A stretch of DNA of 64,000 nt from Bowmanella yangjiangensis (GTDB lineage: Bacteria; Pseudomonadota; Gammaproteobacteria; Enterobacterales; Alteromonadaceae). The stretch is taken from positions 171,765 through 235,764 of the forward strand of contig NZ_JAFKCS010000006.1 in NCBI RefSeq assembly GCF_017255015.1. Direction: 5' to 3'. The notes beneath the pieces were generated by a model. The model saw only the letters and a list, made by a program, of their open reading frames with translations, did not search any database and was not told where the DNA came from. Of this stretch, positions 1 through 9,115 are shown in pieces; the first letter of the stretch is position 1; each line of letters begins with the position of its first letter. Both the position numbers and the translations under genes were made by a program.

Positions 1-966
1 CAGACAGTCAATGGCTTCCAGACAAAGGGTAACCTTAACCCCTTGTTGCAATTGCTCCTGCAATCTCACTAATTGCTCAAAACGGGCAAAATCCAGGTCA
101 GATATATCCGGACTGCTTTTACTCAGCGCCTTGGCGATTTTCTCTGGCAGGAAATCCGCAAACTCAGCCCCTTGTTGCAAAAACAGCCCATTACCGGCAC
201 AAAAACTGTCCATCTGCGTCAGCACATCACCCTTGCCCAGACGCGAGCGTTTATTCAGATTGGCCTGCCACAAGCGTTCCAATACCTGGTTGTCTCGCCA
301 CCAGGCTTTAGTATCCGCCACTAACCACTGAAACTTTGCCAATATTTCTTCCAGGGCAACGGGCTTATCCTGACTGCTGAATGGCTGGTTCAGCAGGCTA
401 CGCACCTGTCCCAACAAGGCTAATGGCTGAGGCCAGAGGCCAAGTGCCACTTCCAGTAACGGGGCGGATAACGGCAATACTCTGACCCGCCAAAAGTCTT
501 TGATGGCTTGATGTAAATGTTGTGACTCATCCAGGATCAACTCCTGTTGATAACGACTACCGCTTTCAAATGCATGACGGGTCAATACACGCTGACAAAA
601 TCCATGGATAGTAAACACCGCCGCTTCATCCATCTGCCTCATTGCCAGTTGCAGACGCCTGCACGCCAGCGTCCTATCGTCCACCTGCTTAATCAAACCA
701 GCAATAATAGGATCGTCGCTCTGACCAATCAGCATATCCAAATTAGCCTTGGCCAAAATAGCGCGGATGCGGCTTTTCAATTCGGCGGTGGCGGCATTGG
801 TAAAGGTCACCACCAGAATTTGCTCAACGCTCAATGGCGCACAGCCCACGCCCAATAACAAACGTAAGTACAGTCGCACTATGGTAAAGGTTTTACCTGT
901 ACCCGCGCTGGCTTCGATCAGTGATTGACCGGATAGGGGGAAACTGGCGATATCAAGTGGCTTCAT
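1..966 (-). CDS. recB: Exodeoxyribonuclease V beta subunit RecB, N-terminal part (runs off the left edge)
   Basis: Only the first 322 codons are present and the frame stays open to base 1. The ATG at 966-964 overlaps the recC stop (ATGA), so the two are translationally coupled. The protein starts MKPLDIASFPLSG. It has a superfamily-1 helicase Walker A (ASAGTGKT, residues 19-26) followed by motif Ia (VVTFTNAATAELKSRI) and the FTIHGFCQRVL stretch typical of RecB. RecB is the 3'-5' helicase and nuclease subunit of RecBCD, which repairs double-strand breaks and degrades linear DNA. The nuclease domain and recD would lie to the left. Identification is firm from motifs and from position next to recC. 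Confidence 0.95.
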   Translation of the reverse strand, partial: MKPLDIASFPLSGQSLIEASAGTGKTFTIVRLYLRLLLGVGCAPLSVEQILVVTFTNAATAELKSRIRAILAKANLDMLIGQSDDPIIAGLIKQVDDRTLACRRLQLAMRQMDEAAVFTIHGFCQRVLTRHAFESGSRYQQELILDESQHLHQAIKDFWRVRVLPLSAPLLEVALGLWPQPLALLGQVRSLLNQPFSSQDKPVALEEILAKFQWLVADTKAWWRDNQVLERLWQANLNKRSRLGKGDVLTQMDSFCAGNGLFLQQGAEFADFLPEKIAKALSKSSPDISDLDFARFEQLVRLQEQLQQGVKVTLCLEAIDCL

Positions 967-3900
967 GCCTGACTCCAGTTAAATAAAGGGCCAAGCAAGG
1001 CGTCGCTGACGGCAATGAACTCGTCCTGATGCATCGCAAGATCCGGCCAAATACGTCCCGTATGCGCTTCCTGTCCCTCGCCTCTGGCAAAGTCGTTACC
1101 CATATAGCTGGTCAGTACTCTGTCCATATCGCCTTTTTCCAGCCACAACCAACCACACTCAGGCAGCAACAACAAGGGCTGGTTATGACCGTTTTGCCAG
1201 GCCTGCACATAGATAGATAGCTGTTCAAGGGCTTGCTGCTGTGGCATCCCTTTAAGCTCAAATGTGCCGGAGTCGGTACCGACATACACAGCCGAGCAAA
1301 GTGGATAGCCGTTGGCACAAAGCATTAACATACGCAGCCATAATGACAGCTTATCCCTGGCTCGCACTTTACCCGCCCGCCACAATACCAATTGGTTTGC
1401 ATACAGATGATCCTGCCAGCCCTGCATGCTTATACCATTCAGTTCCAGGTGCAGTAACTCGCGTTTGGGTTGATGATCCAGACAATACTGCATAAGTGCA
1501 TCACGTATAGTGCTCGCTTGTTGTATCACGCCCTGCAGCGCCAATGTACCGGCGTGCCCGCCGGGTAACAGACCTTCGGCACGCAGACGGGCAGTCAGCA
1601 CCTCATCACTGGCCTGGCTATGTTGCCAGGCGACCAAACGGTCGAGCAGTTGGTAGCGCTGCAGGCTATCCAGTACAAAAGGTTCATCCTCCTCCAAACT
1701 GTCTGCTGCATAGCCAAAACGCGCCTGCCAGCGCAGTTGGAAAAAGCCCCGCGCCGGATTAAGTAAGAAACTGATAAGCTCCTCACAACCCAACGTACCT
1801 TGAACCTCGATGGTCGCCAGGTTTTGGCTCATAAAAGCTTTGGATTCGGGAGGCTGCGACTGGCCTTTGGCAAGTGTCAGCAAATAGCTGTCAAAACTAC
1901 GCGGCTGTTCGACTTGAAAATAATCAGGATGAAAGGGCTGTAGATGCTGAGCCTTAATCAGCTCATCACCAAGCGGATTACCTTGCGAATCGCAGTATAC
2001 CAGGCGGCAATAATCCAGCAGTTCGCTCAGCAAAACCGAGGGCACCAACGCCTGATTATCTCTGGCACTGCGTCCCTGAAAGCTGATATACAACTGCTGA
2101 CGTGCCGACAACAGGGCTTCCATAAACAGGTATTTGTCGTCGAGGCGACGTGAACGGTCACCTTTTCGACCAGCACTGTGCTGCATTAAATCAAAACCCA
2201 CCGGGGTAACCTGGCGAGGATAGTCGGTGTCATTCATGCCCAGCAAACACACCAGCTTAAAGGGCACACTGCGCATCGGCATCAGGGTACAAAAGTTCAC
2301 ACTGCCAGCTAAAAAGCGTTGCCCAACCCCAGACTCCTGCAAGCGCTGCTGCACCGCCTGACAAAACACTTGTTGGTCAATCGCCTCGGCATAGTGCCGA
2401 TGATGCCCGGCCAATTCACTTAGTGCCTCACGCAGTCCAAGCCACACACCTTCATCTTGCGCATCAATCTCGTACATTTGTTCGATGCGTATTTGTACCC
2501 AGTCAATGCGCTCCGCCAAGGGCAGTTGACGCTGGCAGAAACCCAACCAGTCGGTTAGTTGTTGCAAGAACAGCAGTAGCTTGCCCAGTACCTGGCTGCT
2601 CTGGCCTTCCAGCTCAGCATAAGGCGCAATGATATTGGTCTTACCCTGCAGCGATTCCACATACAGCTCTGTCTGCATGGCGTAACCGCTAATCAAGCGT
2701 TTGAGGCCAAACAGCCAGGTATTCTGTTCATCGGTGGGTAACTGCCAGCGCTGTTTATCCTCACCATCCAGGCCCCAGCGCACGCCCACATCCAGCAAAC
2801 AGCGGCGTAGCTGTGCAAACTCGGCGTCACTAAGCTCGAAACGGCGCAAGATCGCTGGCACTTCGAGAATATCCAACACCTCGGCCAAGCTCAGACGCGA
2901 CAAGTGCAGTTTATTCAGGCTGATAAAGCTATTCAGCAGCGGCGATTCTTCACTCAAGCTGCGATCAGAGATGGCATAAGGTACGGATAACTCCTGACGG
3001 TGCCCGCCAAATACCCCATGGATCAGCGGCGCATAAGCGGCCACATCCGGCATCATGACGATAACATCTCCTGGGTGGTTATCCGGATGCTCACGGAAAA
3101 ACGCCAGCAAATGATCATGTAACACTTCAAGCTCACGCAGCCTGGAATGACAACTGACCAACATCAGGCTGTTGTCTGTGTCCTCTATCTGCACTCTGGG
3201 TAAGGAGCTATCCTGCCCCAGCAGCGCTTCGGCGCTTAGCGGCTCGGTGCTGCCACGCAAGGTCAGATTAAGGATCTCATGCTGAATATGCTCAAGCAGG
3301 TTTTGTGGTGGATGCTCCACAAATAAGTCATGTTGCTGGGGTGAGCGCTCCAGCAGCATATCCTGAAAATCCTGACCCAATTTTCCCCAGGAGGCGAGCA
3401 ACGGGTTACCCACATCCAGATAATCAACCAGATCGTTGCCTTGGGTCAGCTTTGCCAGTTCTGCGCGAGCTTTGCGCTTCTCATCAACAATATCCCCCCA
3501 GTATTGCTGGCTGGGGTTAAACCAAAAAATCACCACCTCAATCTGTCGGGCCAGGGCGTCTAAGATTTCCAACTGCTGTGCTGGCAGCGCGGAAATACCA
3601 AACACCAGTAAAGTGGAGGGTAAAAAGCTGCGACAATCCTGCTGCTGCAACTTTTCCAGCAAACTATGGTGCAGATTGCCCCGATGCCAGGGTGACTCCC
3701 CCAAAGATTCGGTGTAGTTGCCCAGCGCACGCCATAACTGTGCCTGCCATTCCTGTTCACTGTCAGGCAGATTGTCAACCCGTGCACCTTGCTCCCAGCT
3801 TTGCAACCAATCGGGGCGATAGACCAGGTACTGGTCAAATAAGTCGGCGATTTTCTGGCACAACTGGAATAACTTTAACCCTTCAGGCTGACTGACATTA

Positions 3901-4256
3901 CCCAGATAGCCCGCTACCGCGCCGAAGGCGGGCTGCTGGCAAAGGTCTGGCAAAATCGCCATCAGCTTCCAGGTCATATTGTCTTTGGTAAATGCCGACT
4001 GTTTGGGCAAGTCCGGCAACAACCTAAGATACAGACGATTCCAGATAAAACTGGAAGGCAATGGAAATTCCAAATTCGCGGCAATGCCCAAGGACTCTGC
4101 CACCTGTAACTTTAACCACTGCGCCATGCCGGGGCTTTGCACCCAAATAGGCTGAGGGGTGAACAAGTTGTCCAGGGTCCGATTGTCACTGGCTAACTGC
4201 TGGCATAGCTGGGCAGCCAACACTTCCATTTTGTTTGATTGAACAAGGTGCAGCAT
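963..4256 (-). CDS. recC: Exodeoxyribonuclease V gamma subunit RecC
   Basis: A 1097-residue protein, close to the roughly 1120 residues of E. coli RecC. It opens with MLHLVQSNKMEVLAAQLCQQL, the usual RecC N-terminus, and later has the RecC-type segments GMNDTDYPRQ and DDKYLFMEALLSAR. RecC is the scaffold subunit with degenerate helicase and nuclease folds that scans for the Chi sequence as DNA passes through RecBCD. Its stop codon overlaps the recB start. The gene is divergent from the P-type ATPase gene, with 177 bp between them. The length is complete and I see no frameshift. Confidence 0.96.
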   Translation of the reverse strand: MLHLVQSNKMEVLAAQLCQQLASDNRTLDNLFTPQPIWVQSPGMAQWLKLQVAESLGIAANLEFPLPSSFIWNRLYLRLLPDLPKQSAFTKDNMTWKLMAILPDLCQQPAFGAVAGYLGNVSQPEGLKLFQLCQKIADLFDQYLVYRPDWLQSWEQGARVDNLPDSEQEWQAQLWRALGNYTESLGESPWHRGNLHHSLLEKLQQQDCRSFLPSTLLVFGISALPAQQLEILDALARQIEVVIFWFNPSQQYWGDIVDEKRKARAELAKLTQGNDLVDYLDVGNPLLASWGKLGQDFQDMLLERSPQQHDLFVEHPPQNLLEHIQHEILNLTLRGSTEPLSAEALLGQDSSLPRVQIEDTDNSLMLVSCHSRLRELEVLHDHLLAFFREHPDNHPGDVIVMMPDVAAYAPLIHGVFGGHRQELSVPYAISDRSLSEESPLLNSFISLNKLHLSRLSLAEVLDILEVPAILRRFELSDAEFAQLRRCLLDVGVRWGLDGEDKQRWQLPTDEQNTWLFGLKRLISGYAMQTELYVESLQGKTNIIAPYAELEGQSSQVLGKLLLFLQQLTDWLGFCQRQLPLAERIDWVQIRIEQMYEIDAQDEGVWLGLREALSELAGHHRHYAEAIDQQVFCQAVQQRLQESGVGQRFLAGSVNFCTLMPMRSVPFKLVCLLGMNDTDYPRQVTPVGFDLMQHSAGRKGDRSRRLDDKYLFMEALLSARQQLYISFQGRSARDNQALVPSVLLSELLDYCRLVYCDSQGNPLGDELIKAQHLQPFHPDYFQVEQPRSFDSYLLTLAKGQSQPPESKAFMSQNLATIEVQGTLGCEELISFLLNPARGFFQLRWQARFGYAADSLEEDEPFVLDSLQRYQLLDRLVAWQHSQASDEVLTARLRAEGLLPGGHAGTLALQGVIQQASTIRDALMQYCLDHQPKRELLHLELNGISMQGWQDHLYANQLVLWRAGKVRARDKLSLWLRMLMLCANGYPLCSAVYVGTDSGTFELKGMPQQQALEQLSIYVQAWQNGHNQPLLLLPECGWLWLEKGDMDRVLTSYMGNDFARGEGQEAHTGRIWPDLAMHQDEFIAVSDALLGPLFNWSQA

Positions 4257-4433
4257 AAGGCGTTGATTTTATTGTCCTGAGGCCATGGTACCACAGGGCT
4301 GGCCAATGCCTATGCCGACATATTTTTGTTACTGCTGTTAGGCTACACTGAGCTTGGGTACAAACACCAAAGTAGACCGGGGTAAGCGCGACCACGAAGG
4401 TAAGGATGGGATGGTTAAACGATAGGAGCCGAC

Positions 4434-7106
4434 ATGGATAACTGGCATCAGCTCAATATAGAGCAACTATGGCAGCAACTTGACAGTGATCAGCAGGGCC
4501 TGGCCCCACCGCAGGTAGAACAGCGTTTGCAACAATACGGTCCTAACCAGCTCCCACAGGCTAAGAGCAAGCCGGCCTGGCAGCGTTTTATATTGCAGTT
4601 CCACAACATCCTGATTTATGTGCTACTGGTCTCATCCGTTATTACCTTGTGGTTAGGTCATGTGGCCGACAGCCTGGTCATATTGGCGGTTGTGCTGGTC
4701 AATGCGCTGGTGGGCTTTATTCAGGAAGGGAAAGCCGAACAGGCCATGCAATCTATCCGGCAACTGCTGGCTCCCAAGGCAGCCGTGATTCGGGCAGGCA
4801 CCCGGCAACATATCCAGGCCAGTCAGTTGGTACCGGGAGACGTGGTATTACTGGAAGCGGGTGATAAAGTGCCTGCGGATCTCAGACTCTTTCGCTGCCA
4901 TGGCCTGCAAATTCAGGAAGCAGCGCTGACCGGTGAGTCGGTACCCGTGGAAAAACAAACTCAAGCTGTTGATGCTATGGCCGCCCTGGGCGATCGCACC
5001 TGCATGGCATTTAGTGGCACATTGGTTACCAACGGTCAGGGCGCAGGGGTAGTGGTAGCAACCGGCCAACAAAGCGAAATAGGCAAGATTAGCGGCTTAC
5101 TAAGGGATGTTACCCAAATCACCACCCCACTGGTCGAACAAATGGGCGTGTTCGCCAAATGGCTGACCCTGGTCATACTGATGCTGGCCGCCGCCTTGCT
5201 GATTTCAGGTGTCACCCTGATGGGTTATGAACTACAAACCCTGTTTCTCAACATTGTGGCGCTGTCGGTTGCGGCTATTCCCGAAGGCTTACCGGCAGTG
5301 CTCACCATCACCCTGGCGATTGGCGTGCAACGCATGGCCAAACGCAATGCCATCGTCAGACGTTTGCCCAGTATTGAAACCCTGGGGTGCGTATCTGTGA
5401 TCTGTACCGATAAAACCGGCACCCTGACCCGTAACGAAATGATGGTGGTGAGCACGGCCGTAAGTGCCGGGGATTATCAGGTTGAAGGCGAAGGGTATGA
5501 GCCTTTTGGCAGACTGCAAGGCCCCAATGTCGCTGCATCGGACGAACTCCTTGCCATTGGACTGGCTGCCCAGCTGTGCAATGACGCCACACTGGTTAAG
5601 GCAGATGAACAATGGTTGGTACAGGGCGATCCCATGGAAGGCGCGTTACTGGCCTTTGCCGCTAAAAGCGGCCTTACAGAAGCACAACATAAAGTCTGGA
5701 CACGCAGCGACCTCATCCCCTTTGATTCTACCCATCGTTTTATGGCAACCCTTAATCACGATCATCAAGGACATGGCCTAATCCTACTCAAAGGTGCCCC
5801 GGAAAAGATTTTGTCTTTATGTCAATGGCAGCGAGGCCCTGACAATACGCAACAACCTATAGTGCCGTCTTACTGGCATGATAAAGCCGACAGCCTGGCA
5901 GCGCAGGGACAAAGAGTGCTCGCCCTGGCACAAAAAACTACTCATGCCCAGCATTTGGCCCTGGAACTCACCGATCTTAATGCAGATGTGGTGTTGCTAG
6001 GCCTGGTAGGAATGATTGACCCACCACGCCAGGACGCCATTGAGGCGGTTCATCAATGTCAGCAAGCCGGCATCCGGGTAAAAATGATCACCGGTGACCA
6101 TGCTAAGACTGCCGCCGCAATCGCTACCCAGGTCGGCCTGAAACAGGCTGATAAAGTACTCACCGGTGCGCAATTGGAAGTCATGGACCAAGCCACCCTG
6201 GCCGAGCAGATTTTAGACGTCGATGTGTTTGCCCGTACCAGTCCGGAGCATAAGCTGCGCCTGGTGATGGCGTTGCAGGAATTAGGGCTGGTAGTGTCAA
6301 TGACAGGTGACGGGGTAAACGATGCCCCTGCACTTAAACGCGCCGATGCGGGCATTGCGATGGGCTGCAAAGGTAGCGAGGCGGCAAAGGAAGCCTCGGA
6401 TTTGGTTCTGGCTGACGACAACTTTGCTTCCATTGCCGCCGCAGTGCGCGAAGGCCGCACTGTGTATGACAACATTAAGAAAGTGATCAGCTGGACCCTG
6501 CCAACCAACGGTGGTGAGGCCGGCATTATAGTGCTGGCTCTGTTGCTGGGGATGACTCAACCCATTACTGCCATCCAGATTCTGTGGGTAAACCTGATTA
6601 CCGCCGTCACCCTGGGCATTGCTTTAGCCTTTGAGCCAAGCGAAGCCAATTTAATGACCAGGCCCCCCAGACCGCGCAGTGCGCCCTTGATAAGCGGCGA
6701 ACTGGCCTGGCAGATTATCCTGGTCACTTTGCTGTTTATCTGTGGCGTATTTGGGGTTTCCTACTATGGCACCAGCCAAGGCTATGAGGTCGAACTCACC
6801 CGCACCATGGCGGTCAACACCCTGGTCGTTATGGAAATCTTCCAGCTGTTCTTTATCCGCAATCTCTATAGCACAAGCTTAAACTGGCAGATAATTAAGG
6901 CTACGCCCATAGTCTGGGCAATGGTCATCACCGTGGTGCTGGCACAGTTGGCTATTACCTTCATGCCCCCGTTACAAAAGGTCTTTGGTACCCGCGGTAT
7001 AAGCTGGCAGGACGGACTGCTGATACTGGTTGTGGGTATCTTGTTATTCATTTTGCTGGAGGCCGAGAAACAACTGCGCCACCGTCTTTTGCATAAGACC
7101 AAATGA
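4434..7106 (+). CDS. P2-type cation-transporting ATPase (Ca2+/cation pump family)
   Basis: An 890-residue P-type ATPase that pumps a cation across the inner membrane at the cost of ATP. Motifs in order: the N-terminal cation ATPase domain (WHQLNIEQLWQQL), the actuator TGES (residues 166-169), IPEGLPAVLTI in membrane segment 4, the phosphorylation site DKTGTLT with Asp326, TGDGVNDAPALKRADAGIAMG with T624GDG, and a six-helix C-terminal block. The PEGLP segment and overall length place it with P2A-like Ca2+ pumps of the PacL type rather than with heavy-metal pumps, which carry CPC. Exact ion specificity cannot be read from sequence. The start is set by TAGGAG 8 bases before the ATG. The gene stands alone; ppk2 follows with its own promoter. 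Confidence 0.92.
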   Translation: MDNWHQLNIEQLWQQLDSDQQGLAPPQVEQRLQQYGPNQLPQAKSKPAWQRFILQFHNILIYVLLVSSVITLWLGHVADSLVILAVVLVNALVGFIQEGKAEQAMQSIRQLLAPKAAVIRAGTRQHIQASQLVPGDVVLLEAGDKVPADLRLFRCHGLQIQEAALTGESVPVEKQTQAVDAMAALGDRTCMAFSGTLVTNGQGAGVVVATGQQSEIGKISGLLRDVTQITTPLVEQMGVFAKWLTLVILMLAAALLISGVTLMGYELQTLFLNIVALSVAAIPEGLPAVLTITLAIGVQRMAKRNAIVRRLPSIETLGCVSVICTDKTGTLTRNEMMVVSTAVSAGDYQVEGEGYEPFGRLQGPNVAASDELLAIGLAAQLCNDATLVKADEQWLVQGDPMEGALLAFAAKSGLTEAQHKVWTRSDLIPFDSTHRFMATLNHDHQGHGLILLKGAPEKILSLCQWQRGPDNTQQPIVPSYWHDKADSLAAQGQRVLALAQKTTHAQHLALELTDLNADVVLLGLVGMIDPPRQDAIEAVHQCQQAGIRVKMITGDHAKTAAAIATQVGLKQADKVLTGAQLEVMDQATLAEQILDVDVFARTSPEHKLRLVMALQELGLVVSMTGDGVNDAPALKRADAGIAMGCKGSEAAKEASDLVLADDNFASIAAAVREGRTVYDNIKKVISWTLPTNGGEAGIIVLALLLGMTQPITAIQILWVNLITAVTLGIALAFEPSEANLMTRPPRPRSAPLISGELAWQIILVTLLFICGVFGVSYYGTSQGYEVELTRTMAVNTLVVMEIFQLFFIRNLYSTSLNWQIIKATPIVWAMVITVVLAQLAITFMPPLQKVFGTRGISWQDGLLILVVGILLFILLEAEKQLRHRLLHKTK

Positions 7107-7151
7107 TGGATATTCAACACCCTTTACCTCTGGCCCCTACCGGTAAAAAAT

Positions 7152-7180
7152 TTAAGACTTCACTCAACTACTGGTATAAC
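7152..7180 (+). promoter_or_regulatory. Sigma-70-type promoter for the polyphosphate kinase 2 gene
   Basis: TTAAGA (7152-7157) and TATAAC (7175-7180) are separated by exactly 17 bases, and the start codon lies 18 bases after the -10 element. This would give a very short leader, with the ribosome binding site AAGAGGAG right after the predicted transcription start. Recognised by eye only. Confidence 0.45.
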
Positions 7181-7198
7181 AACCAAGAGGAGTGAAAA

Positions 7199-7966
7199 AT
7201 GGATAAACAAGAATACAAGCAACAGCTAAAAACCCTGCAGGTAGAACTTATTCAGCTACAACAATGGGTAGCCAGCAGCGGCCAAAAACTGGTGGTGATT
7301 TTCGAAGGCCGGGATGCTGCGGGTAAAGGTGGCGCGATAAAAGCCATCAGTGAGCGGTTAAACCCTCGTATTGTAAGGATTGCGGCGCTAGGTAAGCCTT
7401 CGGATAAGGAGCGCCAGCAATGGTATTTTCAGCGTTATGTGGAGCAATTACCCGGCGCTGGCGAAATCGTGCTGTTCGACCGAAGCTGGTACAACCGAGC
7501 AGGTGTAGAGAAGGTCATGGGCTTTTGCAATGATGAAGAGCATCAGGAGTTCTTGCGCGCGTGCCCGGAGTTTGAACGTATGTTGATCCGCTCAGGTATT
7601 CGCCTGGTGAAATATTGGTTTAGTGTCTCTGCAGATGTGCAGGAGCAGCGTTTTCAGGAAAGACTGGATAATCCGTTAAAACGCTGGAAGTTTTCCGATA
7701 TGGATCTGATTTCACGCAGCCGCTGGCGCGAATACAGCCAAGCCCGTAATGAGATGTTCAAACACACAGATACCGAGGACAGCCCTTGGTACATTATTGA
7801 TGCAAACCACGATAAAAAGGCCAGACTGAATTGTATCAGCCATCTTTTATCTTTGGTGCCTTACCAGCAACTCCCCTTTCCCAAAGTGGAGCTGCCCGGC
7901 ATGGAAGAACATCATAGGGATCTAGCTATCCCGGATAAAGTTAAACGCATTCCAGAGCCTTTTTAA
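7199..7966 (+). CDS. ppk2: Polyphosphate kinase 2 family protein
   Basis: A 255-residue single-domain PPK2. The family transfers phosphate between polyphosphate and nucleotides, usually favouring formation of NDP or NTP from polyphosphate. It has the Walker A region FEGRDAAGKGGAIKAI (residues 35-50), the Walker B motif LFDRSWYNRAGVE (from residue 92) and the lid with basic residues PLKRWKFSDMD. Length and motifs fit a one-domain PPK2; whether it acts on AMP, ADP or GDP cannot be decided. The start is supported by AAGAGGAG five bases before the ATG. No ppk1 or ppx gene is nearby, so the context does not explain its substrate. Confidence 0.93.
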   Translation: MDKQEYKQQLKTLQVELIQLQQWVASSGQKLVVIFEGRDAAGKGGAIKAISERLNPRIVRIAALGKPSDKERQQWYFQRYVEQLPGAGEIVLFDRSWYNRAGVEKVMGFCNDEEHQEFLRACPEFERMLIRSGIRLVKYWFSVSADVQEQRFQERLDNPLKRWKFSDMDLISRSRWREYSQARNEMFKHTDTEDSPWYIIDANHDKKARLNCISHLLSLVPYQQLPFPKVELPGMEEHHRDLAIPDKVKRIPEPF

Positions 7967-8018
7967 ATCATCAATAGGACGTTGGACTGACAAGCTGAAA
8001 CCACATTGAGGTGCTGAC

Positions 8019-8423
8019 ATGCTTAATCAACAAGGCGGCTGCTTATGCGGCCAATTGCGTTACGCGCTTAACGGTCCTTTGCATGACGCCGGGTATTGTT
8101 ATTGCCGACTATGCCAACGGGCAAGTGGCTCGCCGACATTGGCCTGGTTAACGGTAGCCGTTGACACCTTTAGTTATACAAAGGGTACACCCGGCATTTT
8201 TGCTTCAAGCCCTGCTTACCAAAGAGAGTTTTGCCCAACCTGCGGCACGCCTGTGGTATTTCGCAAACAACAGGCCGCCAAGACAGTGGATGTGACCTTG
8301 TGCTCTCTGGATAACCCTGACTCGGTAAAACCCCAATACCATATTTGGACCACCAGCCAGCCCGTCTGGCACCATATTGGCGATAATCTCCCGCAGTATT
8401 CAGACAATGGACCGGATCAGTAA
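8019..8423 (+). CDS. GFA-fold (glutathione-dependent formaldehyde-activating enzyme/CENP-V) zinc protein
   Basis: A 134-residue protein with the zinc-ligand pattern of the GFA family: C8-x-C10 (GGCLCGQLRY), C27-x-C29-xx-C32 (YCYCRLCQRASGS) and C72-xx-C75 (FCPTCGTPVVFR). The family includes S-hydroxymethylglutathione synthase, but most bacterial members have no proven substrate, so the formaldehyde function should not be assumed. It lies 52 bp after ppk2 with a separate ribosome binding site (GAGG). It may be co-transcribed with ppk2 and is followed by a bidirectional terminator. Confidence 0.88.
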   Translation: MLNQQGGCLCGQLRYALNGPLHDAGYCYCRLCQRASGSPTLAWLTVAVDTFSYTKGTPGIFASSPAYQREFCPTCGTPVVFRKQQAAKTVDVTLCSLDNPDSVKPQYHIWTTSQPVWHHIGDNLPQYSDNGPDQ

Positions 8424-8527
8424 CCTGGCTTGCATTCCTAGAATAAATACCGGCGCAGCACTTTGCGCCTAGATGAACAACAATATAGGGAGAGTGAGCA
8501 AGCGAGACAATCCGAACACAGACAGAT

Positions 8528-8563
8528 AAAAAAACGTCCCAGCTGGCATTGCCAGGACGTTTT
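8528..8563. terminator. Bidirectional rho-independent terminator-like hairpin
   Basis: AAAACGTCC (8531-8539) pairs perfectly with GGACGTTTT (8555-8563). A smaller TGGC/GCCA hairpin sits inside the loop. On the minus strand the stem is followed by seven T, a strong terminator pattern, although no minus-strand gene lies just upstream. On the plus strand it has four T and would end the ppk2-GFA transcript. Confidence 0.6.
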
Positions 8564-9005
8564 AATGAGTGCAAGGTTTCCAACCCGTTATTTAAAAAAG
8601 TCTCACCTGCCAGGATGATATCAAGCGCCCTGCGTCAACACGATTAGCCTAGGTATTGACTTCCTACACCTCCTACAGCCAGGCAAAGAAACGGCGCTAT
8701 CACCAGGGCGACGCAGTTAAGGTACCGCCAAAACAGGTTCATACCGCCATAACGGGCGCTGAAGGGGTAAGCCTGATTATTTTTCGCTTACACCAATAAG
8801 GTCAACCCGAGCGAGTAGTAGTTGAGGAAGACACGTAAGAACAACCACCTTGTTTTCATTTTAAAAAAGGCAGTTGTCGAGGATATTCAGTGGTTGGTCT
8901 AATACACCAGTATCTTCGCGCTATTTCTGATAAATCTATACCGGATTTCACCAGCCTTTGGATTATTTTCCAGGAGAAGCTAAACCGGTGAAAATTGGAG
9001 TTATC
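8564..9005. other. Non-coding stretch upstream of the GreA/Rnk-like gene
   Basis: About 440 bp with no open reading frame of believable composition on either strand. I see no tRNA, no known riboswitch and no repeat. It presumably holds the promoter of the leader described next, but I cannot pick a convincing -35/-10 pair. Confidence 0.5.
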
Positions 9006-9050
9006 ATGTTCAGGCACCTCTCAAATTATCAATCCCCCTTTCCGGCTTAA
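9006..9050 (+). CDS. Possible 14-residue leader peptide ahead of the GreA/Rnk-like gene
   Basis: ATG at 9006 is preceded by TTGGAG five bases upstream and encodes MFRHLSNYQSPFPA before TAA. The stop codon lies inside the loop of the terminator hairpin at 9038-9059. Translation of this mini-ORF would therefore run into the hairpin, an arrangement reminiscent of attenuation. No regulatory codon run is present, so this is only a possibility. Confidence 0.25.
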   Translation: MFRHLSNYQSPFPA

Positions 9051-9066
9051 GCCGGGGAGTCTTTTT
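9038..9066 (+). terminator. Terminator-like hairpin in the leader of the GreA/Rnk-like gene
   Basis: A 9-bp stem (9038-9046 with 9051-9059, including two G-T wobbles; core CCGGC-TTAA-GCCGG) is followed by TCTTTTTA. It sits 50 bp before the start of the next gene in the same orientation, where a terminator would cut that gene's expression unless read through. Confidence 0.5.
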
Positions 9067-9069
9067 ACG

Positions 9070-9111
9070 CTTCCCGGCAATAAAAAATCGTTGTTATTTT
9101 TTATGGGGAAG
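9070..9111 (+). promoter_or_regulatory. Hairpin that buries the ribosome binding site of the GreA/Rnk-like gene
   Basis: The lower stem CTTCCC (9070-9075) pairs with GGGAAG (9106-9111), which is the Shine-Dalgarno sequence four bases before the ATG at 9116. The upper stem is nine consecutive A-U pairs (ATAAAAAAT 9080-9088 with ATTTTTTAT 9096-9104) closed by a 7-base loop. A small internal bulge separates the two stems. A Shine-Dalgarno held by a mostly A-U stem is the layout of zipper-type RNA thermometers and other translational switches. Confidence 0.55.
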
Positions 9112-9115
9112 TTCG

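Noticed and set aside
6059..6526. 155-codon minus-strand frame
   Set aside because: Lies wholly within the P-type ATPase gene, whose motifs establish the true frame.
8170..8583. 137-codon minus-strand frame antisense to the GFA gene
   Set aside because: No recognisable content, and its first codons overlap a terminator hairpin.
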